The translations under genes were made by a program, and so were the position numbers. The notes under the pieces are model-generated. The model saw only the letters and a program-made list of their open reading frames with translations. It was not told where the DNA came from and searched no databases. A stretch of 39,777 nt of DNA from the NCBI GenBank assembly GCA_903921365.1, contig CAIXPS010000270.1, forward strand, positions 1 to 39,777, given 5' to 3'. This document shows, piece by piece, positions 19,303-27,260 of the stretch. The stretch is from an uncultured bacterium (GTDB taxonomy: Bacteria; Chloroflexota; Anaerolineae; J036; Brachytrichaceae). Numbering within the stretch: position 1 is the first letter of the stretch; each line of letters opens with the position of its first letter.

Positions 19303-20655
19303 TCAAAGTGCCTGCTTCATAAACGCCGGCAGATCCACGGCTTCACGCGGGCCGACGCGTATCTCCCAGGTCGGCAGTTCCTCTTCGAGTTCACCAGAGA
19401 GCACTGCCACATGACCTGGCACCACGAGCCGATGCTTCGTGACCTTGTTGGCGATACCGCTTTCCTTGACGGCCTTGGCAATGCGTTCGGCATCGAACTT
19501 GCCTGCCGCCCAGCCCGTGAGAACGCTCATGCCCTCGGCATCCACAATCAGCAGCCACGCCGGCAGACCCGCGCCCTCCACCTCGTTGGCGACGCTGAAG
19601 TACGTAATGCTGAAGTTGGTTGTGACCAGCACCGGGTCGGTGGGCTTGGGATTGTTGATCTCATACAGCCCCGGCAGCACCTGGATGGGCTTTTGTGGAT
19701 CGGTATAGATGTTCTCACGCAAAACCAGCAACGGGTAGATCATCTCCGGCGCAAAACGCTCCAGCACGATGAATCCCGCATACTTGGTGATGGCCTGGGC
19801 CGCCTGCACCGCTTCCTGTGTCGGATCGGTTGCGTCGCCGGGGAAGGCGATGATGGGATAACCGAGCGGCCGGAAATCCTTCTTGAGCGCCAGACGGCGA
19901 ATCTGGGTCTGCCGCGTCAATGCCGCGCCCAACTGCCGGCTGACCGGATCGAGCACCAGGTCATCAATGCCTTTGGCCTTGAGCTTGCCGGTCAGATCGG
20001 CCAGCCCATCCAGTGAATCCGCGCACGCGACCAGTGGCGCGTGATGCTGCTTCGCCAGGCCGGCCATCGCTTCCCAGTTACTGGCATCCGCGCCATGGAT
20101 CAATGGGCTTTCGCCATCGATCGCGCGCAACCCGGCAGTCATGACGGCTACATCGCGCGCGATCAGAATGAGCGGGCGCTTGCTGCTTGCGCGGACGGCG
20201 CTCACCACATTGGCGAACCGGGCGGGGTCAAATGGCGCGGTGGCCTGAACTGCGAAACCGTCCAGCGTCAGGTCGATGCCGACATAACGCACGGTGTATG
20301 CCTCCGCGGCGGCGACTTTGGCCTGGATGCTCGCAATCGGGTCATCATCACGCACGCGCAGGAACATGCCTGGTTTGTTAATAAAGCTCTTTTCGTGCCG
20401 AAACAACACGGTCTCGTTGCCCGACTTGACTTCGCGGGCGCCGGCTCCGCCGGTCTTGAGCGTAATCAGTCGGACCGGCGGCTCAGCAGCGTCGGCCAGT
20501 TGGGCTTTGGCGTCTGCTTTGACGTGTGGACAGGCGGCCAGTTCGATCTGTTTTGCGGCCAGCTTCATAGCAAAGGCCAGGCAGGTCGGCAGACCACAGT
20601 CTTTGCAGTTGGTCTTAGGGAGCAGTTTGTAGATTTGTATTCCGGAGAGTGGCAT
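19303..20655 (-). CDS. acsC: corrinoid iron-sulfur protein, large subunit
   Basis: AcsC carries the 4Fe-4S cluster and, with AcsD, the cobamide that takes a methyl group from AcsE to acetyl-CoA synthase. The 450-residue protein starts with the cluster-binding Fes domain: Cys17, Cys20, Cys25 and Cys42 in TNCKDCGLPTC and ELAAC. A TIM barrel follows (AYTVRYVGIDLTLDGFAV, PLILIARD, DDLVLDPVS), and the C-terminal part (PVLVTTNFSITYFSVANEVE, then LLIVDAEGMSVLTGWAAGKF) fits the cobalamin-binding domain of the family. A GAGGAT ribosome binding site precedes the ATG. It follows acsD by 12 bases. Confidence 0.96.
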   Translation of the reverse strand: MPLSGIQIYKLLPKTNCKDCGLPTCLAFAMKLAAKQIELAACPHVKADAKAQLADAAEPPVRLITLKTGGAGAREVKSGNETVLFRHEKSFINKPGMFLRVRDDDPIASIQAKVAAAEAYTVRYVGIDLTLDGFAVQATAPFDPARFANVVSAVRASSKRPLILIARDVAVMTAGLRAIDGESPLIHGADASNWEAMAGLAKQHHAPLVACADSLDGLADLTGKLKAKGIDDLVLDPVSRQLGAALTRQTQIRRLALKKDFRPLGYPIIAFPGDATDPTQEAVQAAQAITKYAGFIVLERFAPEMIYPLLVLRENIYTDPQKPIQVLPGLYEINNPKPTDPVLVTTNFSITYFSVANEVEGAGLPAWLLIVDAEGMSVLTGWAAGKFDAERIAKAVKESGIANKVTKHRLVVPGHVAVLSGELEEELPTWEIRVGPREAVDLPAFMKQAL

Positions 20656-20667
20656 ATTGGGTTATCC

Positions 20668-21633
20668 TCAAATCATCAGTTCGTCAATTGCCGCGCGCAC
20701 GCGCCGCAGACTTTCGGGATGGCGCAACACGACGATGTCCGCGCCCGACTCGATCAGCGCAACGGCTGTCAACGTCTCCCAGTTAATCGCCCGTTCCTTC
20801 CAATCTCCCCATGAGGCCGGCACATCATGACCTATCTTGGCTTCCTTAGCCTTCCACGCTTCCGCGCCCGGCGTGACGATCATGGGCGATTGAGTGTTGC
20901 CGTCACCCTGTAGTGCCGCGAGACGCAGGCGTTCCATCACGGAGTAGCCATACTCAATGCCATATCCCAGCGCGCCGGTGGTCGGATCCATCAGGATGCG
21001 ATCGGTCGGGATGCCCATATCGCGCACCAGAATGTTGAGCTGCTTGGCCAGGTTCACGTCCATGGGCGTGCGCGTGCTGATCAAATGATCATTTGCCATA
21101 GCCGTCGCGACGATCGTGCGGTAGTTCTTGTCCTCGCAGATGCCCAGCACAAGCCGTTCACCCCTGGTAGCCTCGGCCACCGGAACGAGCAGCGTGTTAT
21201 CCAACTCAGCCTGCCCCGGCGCGAACACCAGCAGGGGCAGCCCACTGGCCTTTAGAACGGACTGGACGGCGGCGACAGCGGTTTCCGGCGTGGTGGGGTT
21301 GCCATCGCTGCCCGTCTGGCTGAGCGACAGCACCAGCAATTCTGCGCCGGCCTGTTCTGCGGCTTTGGCCCAACTGGCGGGATCATTCGCTGCCTGGCCC
21401 CACAGTTCGAGCAGCAGCGGCGACCAATCCTCCGGGCGATGATCTTTGATCTCCAGCGCGACGACCGGACGATGACTCATCTTTTGCTCAAAGTGCATAA
21501 AGGGCAGACTTTTGTGTCCGCCGACGGTCACGGTGTGCGAACGCGTGCCGCCTTCTGCAGCCGTCGCGCCGAGAGTCACTGTGGTGACTGAACCGGACCA
21601 GGAATCTTTGGGTATTTCCACTTGGGGGGGCAT
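20668..21633 (-). CDS. acsD: corrinoid iron-sulfur protein, small subunit
   Basis: AcsD forms a heterodimer with AcsC and shares in cobamide binding. The 321-residue protein shows the family TIM barrel: an N-terminal strand region (VTLGATAAEGGTRSHTVTVGG), LPFMHFEQKMSHRPVVALEI, ILVRDMGIPTDRILMDPTTGALGYGIEYGYSVMERLRLAAL and SGADIVVLRHPESL. Length is usual for the family. GAGGAA lies upstream of the ATG. Confidence 0.95.
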   Translation of the reverse strand: MPPQVEIPKDSWSGSVTTVTLGATAAEGGTRSHTVTVGGHKSLPFMHFEQKMSHRPVVALEIKDHRPEDWSPLLLELWGQAANDPASWAKAAEQAGAELLVLSLSQTGSDGNPTTPETAVAAVQSVLKASGLPLLVFAPGQAELDNTLLVPVAEATRGERLVLGICEDKNYRTIVATAMANDHLISTRTPMDVNLAKQLNILVRDMGIPTDRILMDPTTGALGYGIEYGYSVMERLRLAALQGDGNTQSPMIVTPGAEAWKAKEAKIGHDVPASWGDWKERAINWETLTAVALIESGADIVVLRHPESLRRVRAAIDELMI

Positions 21634-21690
21634 ATCTTGTCATTCCTCATTGGGTAAATGGGTAACGTTGCTTTGCATCCTTTAGGGGTG

Positions 21691-22224
21691 CTAATCTGTG
21701 TTGTTTTTCTTCACACTCTGTCGCGCCGCATCACGTCTTTCAAAGAACGATTCGAGTGGGAGTTTGCGCGGAGCCGCAGAACCGAGGTCGAGCAACTCCG
21801 CGTCACTCGACGCGGCCAGGTGGCGCAACAGATGCCGGTAGGAAAGCGACGCGGCCGGGTAACGGATGCCGGCGGCTTCGTGCATCTGAAAGACCACGCG
21901 CACATGTTGGTCGCGCATGATCTGGGCAGCCAGAGGCAATGACAGATCCGGTGGAATCTGCGGCACCTTGGCGCACATGATGTCTTCAGCAGTAAGGGCG
22001 CGGCAGTTGTCACGAGAATACGCGCTCACCAGTTCGTCCTGGGTTACGACGCCGACGGCTTCACCTTCAATATCCAACACGACGATAGCTTCGAGTTGCT
22101 TCTCAAGCAACAGGCGCGCAACATCGACGATGGACGTAGTGGGCGGGCACGTAGCCACGCCCACCGCCATCAAGTCGCGCACCAGCAACCGTTCCCGTGC
22201 CCGTTGGACATTCGGTTCAGTCAT
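21691..22224 (-). CDS. CBS-domain protein
   Basis: The 177-residue protein has a Bateman module of two CBS motifs: VRDLMAVGVATCPPTTSIVDVARLL with VVLDIEGEAVGVVTQDEL, then AEDIMCAKVPQIPPDLSLPLAAQIM with VRVVFQM. A charged tail of about 50 residues follows. CBS pairs usually bind adenosine nucleotides or S-adenosylmethionine and act as energy or methyl-donor sensors. There is no attached enzyme or DNA-binding domain. It is cotranscribed between acsB and acsD, which suggests a regulatory role in the pathway; this is inference. Confidence 0.85.
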   Translation of the reverse strand: MTEPNVQRARERLLVRDLMAVGVATCPPTTSIVDVARLLLEKQLEAIVVLDIEGEAVGVVTQDELVSAYSRDNCRALTAEDIMCAKVPQIPPDLSLPLAAQIMRDQHVRVVFQMHEAAGIRYPAASLSYRHLLRHLAASSDAELLDLGSAAPRKLPLESFFERRDAARQSVKKNNTD

Positions 22225-22287
22225 CTATGCATTCCTCGCCGGACATCGCGCCAATTAAGGCAATCAAGTAAATCATGCGAATCATGG

Positions 22288-23082
22288 TTAGAAGATTGGA
22301 TCCATAACCAGGGCCGGGTGGTTGTGCTCTTCCAGCCAGGCCAGCAACTGATCGACCGTGGTCACCGAGCGCTCATCAGCGATTTTGTCGATGAGATCGG
22401 GATCGCCTTCACGGATGGCGACGGCTTTCAGTTCGTCCGACATCGACTCTTTGAGCGCGCTGCTCATCCACACGACGCGCTTAAAACCGCCGTCGGAGGA
22501 GATGAACTTGGGGCTGATCAGATAGAACTTCCCCACACCCATCACGCCCGGCGTCTGCAGTCCACCGCCGGCCATGCCGGCCATGGTGCTGAAGGTCATG
22601 CCCGCCGGGGTCATGCTCGTGTCTTCACGGCTGACCACCATCACGCCGTTCGTCTCGGGGATCAGCATAACGATGCTCTCGAAGCAGCCGCACGCGGTCA
22701 TGGGGTTTTCCATGATCGAGTACATGGCCACATCCTGCACCGCGCCATGAGACCCGGACTTGGCGTATTCGTTAAGACCAGTCCAGTACCCCTTGGCCGG
22801 ATCAATGGGCGCGCCCAGCTTGATCGGCCGGTTGGGGCCAGTGGGGTTGATGCTGAAGGAAGCCTTGCAGTCCAGCCAGTTGTATGCGCCGCACAGACCC
22901 AATCGCTCCGGGCTGACGATGCAGACGTGGTTGGGCGCAAAGGACTGACACAACGTGCAGGAGTAAAACTCGTCCACCGCGCTATCGACCAGGTCGGCCA
23001 GGCGCTTGTTGCGGAAGTCGTAGGCCTCGCGCGCTTTGCCCAGCCATTCGTGAAGTTTGTCCGGATCGGTGTAGATGGTGAC
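22288..23082 (-). CDS. acsB: acetyl-CoA synthase, C-terminal A-cluster domain (downstream of an in-frame TAG)
   Basis: These 264 codons continue the acsB frame after the TAG at 23083-23085. They encode the whole A3 domain. The A-cluster ligands are in place: numbered from the acsB start with TAG as codon 503, Cys545, 548, 557 and 567 (CTLCQSFAPNHVC, GLCGAY) plus Cys634 and 636 (ACGCFE). The spacings equal those of the Moorella enzyme ligands (506, 509, 518, 528, 595, 597). No good start lies just after the TAG: the first plausible one is a GTG at 22977 without a ribosome binding site, and it would begin six residues before the first A-cluster Cys. Independent translation is therefore doubtful; readthrough, recent mutation or a sequence error are the options. 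Confidence 0.85.
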   Translation of the reverse strand, partial: VTIYTDPDKLHEWLGKAREAYDFRNKRLADLVDSAVDEFYSCTLCQSFAPNHVCIVSPERLGLCGAYNWLDCKASFSINPTGPNRPIKLGAPIDPAKGYWTGLNEYAKSGSHGAVQDVAMYSIMENPMTACGCFESIVMLIPETNGVMVVSREDTSMTPAGMTFSTMAGMAGGGLQTPGVMGVGKFYLISPKFISSDGGFKRVVWMSSALKESMSDELKAVAIREGDPDLIDKIADERSVTTVDQLLAWLEEHNHPALVMDPIF

Positions 23083-23085
23083 CTA
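23083..23085 (-). other. in-frame TAG codon inside acsB
   Basis: Read on the minus strand: GAC AAG GTG TAG GTC ACC ATC TAC, i.e. DKV-stop-VTIY, with the family sequence continuing in the same frame on both sides. From memory, acetogen AcsB has Gln at this place, so a single CAG-to-TAG change would explain it. TAG also ends rpoB, fhs, the glycosyltransferase and the secreted-protein gene here, which argues against genome-wide reassignment. Confidence 0.9.
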
Positions 23086-24591
23086 CACCTTGTCGACGAT
23101 GGCGCCGAAATCGGCGTGCAGTCGCGCGTGCAGGATCTTCCCGAAGTGCTCAAGGTTGAAGCCCTTGTCAGCCGCCGCGTTGGAGATGCGAACCCAGGCG
23201 ATGTCACGCTGACCGATATGCTGGATGCCCGATGCGCCGTTGATGAAATGATGCACCTGGCGCTCAAGCACGGGCTCGAAGTCCTTTTGCATGCCGCGCC
23301 CGGCCACTTTAATCACGATGCCCATATCCATGTGACCTTGCGGCGCGATTTTTTCGATGCCAGTGCCGACTACTTCGACCTTGCCGTCGGTCACGTCATC
23401 CAACTCAGCCATCTGCAGGTATTCAAAACAGCGCGAGTGCTTGCCGCCGAACTCGATGCGCATGTCGGCCTTACGCACGACTTCGCCTTCGAAAGCGGAA
23501 CCGTAAGCCACGGGCACAGGCACGTTTGCCAACTTCACTTTGATGCCGCGCACCTCGATGCACTTCTGCACCAGTCGCTCGGCTCGTTCCAGGTCATCCG
23601 CGCCTTCGATCTCGTTGAAAGGCATGCTGACGACGTGCTCATAGGTGGTGACGCCGGTGGGCAGGATTTCGGGAATGACCGTATCGGCAATCACGGGGAA
23701 GCCGAAATTGATCGCGCCTGCCGCCGCTGCATACTTCAAGTCATCCACTTCGCCCAGCGCCATAACAAACGCAAACACGCGCTCCTTGTTGTAGAGCAGG
23801 ATATCACGCGCCATGCCGCCCTTCTTTCCGCCGAAAGTCAGGGCGGAACGGGTGGCAAAGCCAAGCGCGTAGATTGCGCTGAGGGTATCGGTGCCAAACG
23901 GCACGATGAAGGTATCGTAGCCCATCTCGACCCCTTCCTCGGCCAACTGATCGATGATGCTCCGACCGTTAACGTTGCCTGACAGGAAGGTAAGGATGTT
24001 GCGGCGCTGCAGTTCGCGCACGATCTTCACCGCAACCTCGTTGGACTTGGCCGCGCCGACGATGGCCGCGAATCCGGGCATGCGCCCATCCACGAGTTGA
24101 ATGCCCCATGTGCGCAGCTGGATGTCGTCAATCGGGCCGTTCAGGTGCGCGCCATTCCCTTTGCCATTGCCGCTGCCTTCGGCATTTTCAGGGCTGGTGA
24201 AGGCAGCTGTTGTGCCGCCGGCCAGATGGAAGTTCCGCGCAGGCTCGGGCTGCTGCCCATAAGCGAAGCGAATCGCTTCGATGGACTCGGCAGCCAACAG
24301 GGTTGCCATTCCGCTGTCCAGGGTCTCGCCCAGGTACGGAGTCCAGTTTTTGATTGATGGGACCGGGTGCAGTAATCCGCGCGCGTGCTGCAGCACTGGC
24401 TCCAGTTGACCAATCGTTTCGACCTGCCGCCCGGTCATACCGAAGATCAGCGGCAGGTAGTAGGCTGTGTTGGGAAACGCGACCGGGGTGTCGGGACCTT
24501 TCTCAACCAAGGCCCGGTTGAGCATCGATTCCGCCTCGGAAACCAGCGCGTTTGCGCCGCGAATGGCGCGTGTTGCAATATAACGGGACAT
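23083..24591 (-). CDS. acsB: acetyl-CoA synthase, N-terminal part (domains A1-A2)
   Basis: Acetyl-CoA synthase joins CO from CO dehydrogenase, the methyl group from the corrinoid protein and coenzyme A. This 502-residue part covers the CODH-docking, CO-tunnel domain A1 and the ferredoxin/CoA-binding domain A2 (IFGMTGRQVETIGQL, FLSGNVNGRSIIDQL, GFPVIADTVIPEI, RCFEYLQMAELDDV, GHMDMGIVIKVAGRGMQ). It ends at a TAG just where domain A3 begins, and so lacks every A-cluster cysteine. A Gly/Asn-rich insertion (GSGNGKGNG) sits near residue 140. The ATG has an AAGGAG ribosome binding site. Full length through the TAG would be 766 residues plus the TAG position, close to the roughly 730 of acetogen AcsB. 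Confidence 0.93.
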   Translation of the reverse strand: MSRYIATRAIRGANALVSEAESMLNRALVEKGPDTPVAFPNTAYYLPLIFGMTGRQVETIGQLEPVLQHARGLLHPVPSIKNWTPYLGETLDSGMATLLAAESIEAIRFAYGQQPEPARNFHLAGGTTAAFTSPENAEGSGNGKGNGAHLNGPIDDIQLRTWGIQLVDGRMPGFAAIVGAAKSNEVAVKIVRELQRRNILTFLSGNVNGRSIIDQLAEEGVEMGYDTFIVPFGTDTLSAIYALGFATRSALTFGGKKGGMARDILLYNKERVFAFVMALGEVDDLKYAAAAGAINFGFPVIADTVIPEILPTGVTTYEHVVSMPFNEIEGADDLERAERLVQKCIEVRGIKVKLANVPVPVAYGSAFEGEVVRKADMRIEFGGKHSRCFEYLQMAELDDVTDGKVEVVGTGIEKIAPQGHMDMGIVIKVAGRGMQKDFEPVLERQVHHFINGASGIQHIGQRDIAWVRISNAAADKGFNLEHFGKILHARLHADFGAIVDKV

Positions 24592-24610
24592 GAGTGTTTC
24601 TCCTTAGCCC

Positions 24611-26626
24611 TTATCTGGCCGGCACGCCGTACAGGGCCGCCTGGCGATCCGCGACAGACAACTTTTCAAATTCATTCATGCGATCGTCGCCGCTGCGTCC
24701 GAAGCGGGTCGGGCTGTACTTGACCAGACCCAGGGCAGCGCGCTTGGCATCGATGTGCTCCAGCGTCCGTCGCACCATTTCGTGCGGGTCTGTCACGAAC
24801 TCCATCTTGCCGCCATACAGCTTTTCCCAGCCTTCGCCAATGTAGCGCAGGACGACATCGCTGTCGGAAACGCGGTCAGGCATGCCGCCCACGGGCGATG
24901 CGCCGCCGAAGATCACATACGCGCCCGACGCCACACAATACGTCCCGATCGCGATGGCCTTCTCGCTCATCCATTCCGGCGCCAGGCCGACGGCAGGAAT
25001 CTGGTCAATGTCATCGCCCAGACCGCCCTCCGCCACCATTTGCGTCAGCACTGTCAGGATGCGGGTGTTATCCACGCACGAACCCATGTGCAAAACAGGC
25101 GGGATGCCGACGGTTTCGCACACTTCGCGCAGACCGGGGCCGACCTGATCCAGACCGGCCTGGCCGAGCAGCAAGCCCAACTTCGCGTTGGCGATTGCGC
25201 TGCACCCGGTCTCCACGACCAGCACGTCCTGCTTGAGCAGTTCGCGGGTGGTGACGGTATGCAGGTAGTCCTGCGTGCTGCGCGGGTTGTTGCACCCGAC
25301 GACGGCAGCCACGCCGCGAATGCGGCCGGAGATGATCGCGTCGTTGAGCGGGCGGAAGGATGCGCGGTACGTGCCGCCCAGCATATAACTGATGTACTCG
25401 TTTGAGAAACCTGGAATCAGGTGCTCGCGCACATCGGGAATGCGCGTCTCGCCGCGATTCTTGTAGTTGTCAATTGCCTTGCGCAGGATTTCCTTGGCAG
25501 TCGTGAGCGCATGGTGTTCGTCAAACTCGATGTGGGTTGCGCCCGTGATGCGCGCCTTGGGTGAGGTGGTGATCACCAGGGTGTGGAAGTTCTTAGCCAG
25601 GCCGACCAGCGCCTGCATGATGCACTGCACGTCCACAACCATCGCCTCGACCGAGCCGGTGAGGATCGCCAGTTCCTGGTGCAGGAAGTTACCCGCAGCC
25701 GGGATGCCCTGGCGCATCAGGATTTCATTCGCGGTGCAGCAGATGCCCGACAGGTTGACGCCATTGGCGCCGGCAGCTTTGGCATACGCGATGATCTCAG
25801 GGTCCTGTGACGCGGCGACGATCATCTCACTGAGTGTTGGCTCGTGGCCGTGCACCACCACGTTCACCATGTCCTTCTTCAGCACGCCCAGGTTGGCTTG
25901 CCCGAGGACGGGGGCCGGTGTGCCAAACAGGATGTCGGAGACATCGGTGGCGATCATGCTGCCGCCCCATCCATCGGCCATCGAGGTGCGGATGGCATGC
26001 TGCAGGATGTGCACTGGATCCTGATCGTCGCCGATGTGGGTGCGGTGCAGCGCCTCAACCACTTCGCGGTCGATGCCGCGCGGGATGACGCCCTTTTCCT
26101 GCCATAGCTTCTGGCGCTTCGCCGGCGCGCGCTTAATCGAGATGATCTGCCCGCGTTGCTGCCCGAATTGCGCGATGAAGAGATCGGCCAGATCATTGGC
26201 GACCTGATCGTTCGTGCGCCCCTCGACGGGGATATCATACAGTGCAGCCACCGTGCGCAGCTTGGCGACGTCGCGGATGATGTAGCCCTCGGACTCGTGG
26301 TTCGCCACGGCTTTGAGCGTAAATGCCATGTCGCGCCCATGATCGGAATGTGCCGCGGAACCCGCCGCAACCATGCGGAGGAAATTGCGCGCCTGGATGG
26401 TATCAATGGTCGCGCCGCAGACTCCCGTCTGGCCTTCCTTGGTCAGGCGGCACGGGCCCATCCCGCACATCTTGCAGCACATGCCAGTGCTGCCGATATT
26501 GCACGGGGCCATATCATCGGCACGGCTGAAGGCTGTGCCGATATGCAATTCGTCGGCGCGGATCAACATCGCCTGCCCGGCAGGATCCATACTGCGTTCT
26601 TGTGGACTACGATCTTTCTTCGCCAT
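24611..26626 (-). CDS. acsA: anaerobic carbon-monoxide dehydrogenase, catalytic subunit
   Basis: Nickel-iron CO dehydrogenase (AcsA/CooS), which interconverts CO and CO2 and, with AcsB, feeds CO to acetyl-CoA synthesis. The 671-residue protein has the N-terminal B/D-cluster cysteines (Cys42, Cys50, Cys51, Cys54, Cys59 in PCNIGSTGMCCKMCGMGPC) and the C-cluster region: AHSDHGRD with the catalytic His, GVAAVVGCNN, VETGCSAIA, LHMGSCVDN and GTYCVASGAYVIFGG. Length is usual. The ribosome binding site is AAGGAAGG. It overlaps the HMA-domain gene by 20 bases, and acsB follows after 19 bases, so the CODH and ACS genes are coupled. Confidence 0.97.
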   Translation of the reverse strand: MAKKDRSPQERSMDPAGQAMLIRADELHIGTAFSRADDMAPCNIGSTGMCCKMCGMGPCRLTKEGQTGVCGATIDTIQARNFLRMVAAGSAAHSDHGRDMAFTLKAVANHESEGYIIRDVAKLRTVAALYDIPVEGRTNDQVANDLADLFIAQFGQQRGQIISIKRAPAKRQKLWQEKGVIPRGIDREVVEALHRTHIGDDQDPVHILQHAIRTSMADGWGGSMIATDVSDILFGTPAPVLGQANLGVLKKDMVNVVVHGHEPTLSEMIVAASQDPEIIAYAKAAGANGVNLSGICCTANEILMRQGIPAAGNFLHQELAILTGSVEAMVVDVQCIMQALVGLAKNFHTLVITTSPKARITGATHIEFDEHHALTTAKEILRKAIDNYKNRGETRIPDVREHLIPGFSNEYISYMLGGTYRASFRPLNDAIISGRIRGVAAVVGCNNPRSTQDYLHTVTTRELLKQDVLVVETGCSAIANAKLGLLLGQAGLDQVGPGLREVCETVGIPPVLHMGSCVDNTRILTVLTQMVAEGGLGDDIDQIPAVGLAPEWMSEKAIAIGTYCVASGAYVIFGGASPVGGMPDRVSDSDVVLRYIGEGWEKLYGGKMEFVTDPHEMVRRTLEHIDAKRAALGLVKYSPTRFGRSGDDRMNEFEKLSVADRQAALYGVPAR

Positions 26627-27017
26627 CTCTTCCTTCCTTAGTCTTCATTGTTTCCATGCCCGGGCACGGCCATAGCGCGCGGCCCGTGTGGACGACGTTT
26701 TGAGCGAAACCGACGGTGCGACCGGTCTGCTGATAAGCGACCGTGTGGCGGAAAAATATTGCGCTTGTGTCGGGGGTCAGGGGAGACTCTCCACTTTCAA
26801 GCGGCATCGCCATCGTGCCAAGATAACCTGCCCCGTCGAGCCGCGCGGTGATCGCATCGGCCGTAATCAAGGACGGATCGTAGGTCACTTCGGCAACAAG
26901 AAAGCAACTGCTGGCATACACTTCCGCGACGCCGGGAAGTTCCAGCAGGATTTTACGGACTTCTGTAACGTGATGATCGCCGTACATTCCTGGGAGATCT
27001 ATTGTTAGTTTTTTCAT
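26607..27017 (-). CDS. HMA-domain protein lacking the metal-binding CxxC
   Basis: A 136-residue protein heading the CODH/ACS operon. Residues 1-68 have the ferredoxin-like fold of heavy-metal-associated domains (KLTIDLPGMYGDHHVTEVRKIL, VAEVYASSCFLVAEVTYDPSLITADAITARLDGAGY). The usual GMxCxxC is replaced by GMYGDHH, so both metal-binding cysteines are absent (Gly13 and His16 in their places). The C-terminal half is not recognised. The gene overlaps the CO dehydrogenase start, which fits a chaperone or accessory role for this nickel enzyme; that function is inference. Confidence 0.8.
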   Translation of the reverse strand: MKKLTIDLPGMYGDHHVTEVRKILLELPGVAEVYASSCFLVAEVTYDPSLITADAITARLDGAGYLGTMAMPLESGESPLTPDTSAIFFRHTVAYQQTGRTVGFAQNVVHTGRALWPCPGMETMKTKEGRDGEERS

Positions 27018-27134
27018 AAGACATCGCTCGTCTTTGATGGTTTTGCGAGAAAGCGAATTGTGTCTTTTCGTGCGCTAATAACGATTGCGCCGTACTGAAG
27101 AGACACTTGCTACCATTGAAACCTCTATCCAGGG

Positions 27135-27162
27135 ATTATAGGTTCATTAGCGAACAGGGCAA
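27135..27162 (-). promoter_or_regulatory. promoter of the carbonyl-branch (acs) operon
   Basis: On the minus strand TTGCCC (27162-27157), a 16-base spacer and a perfect TATAAT (27140-27135). Start would be near 27128, leaving a leader of about 110 bases. The rest of 27018-27260 has no gene; a weak hairpin (GTCCTA 27195-27200 with TAGGAC 27216-27221) lies past the fhs stop. Confidence 0.75.
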
Positions 27163-27177
27163 GTGAATAAAATCACA
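27162..27177 (-). promoter_or_regulatory. CRP/FNR-family type operator at the acs promoter
   Basis: TGTGA-N6-TCACT on the minus strand, a near-perfect match to the CRP-type palindrome TGTGA-N6-TCACA. Its centre (27169.5) is 41.5 bases upstream of the predicted transcription start, the classical class II activator position, and it overlaps the weak -35. Confidence 0.6.
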
Positions 27178-27260
27178 TCAATACGGCGCTTTATGTCCTA
27201 AAGGATTCAAGGCAATAGGACTTGACAGCGCAAGCTGGCTGGCGCGGGAAACAGTTGCGG

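Noticed and set aside
23030-23100. Frameshift as the cause of the acsB split
   Set aside because: Both parts are in the same frame (whole span is 768 codons) and the residues adjoining the TAG match the family without a gap.
22096-23982. 628-codon plus-strand frame over acsB
   Set aside because: Antisense shadow of acsB and the CBS gene, rich in His/Asp/Val/Arg; the minus-strand proteins are well conserved.
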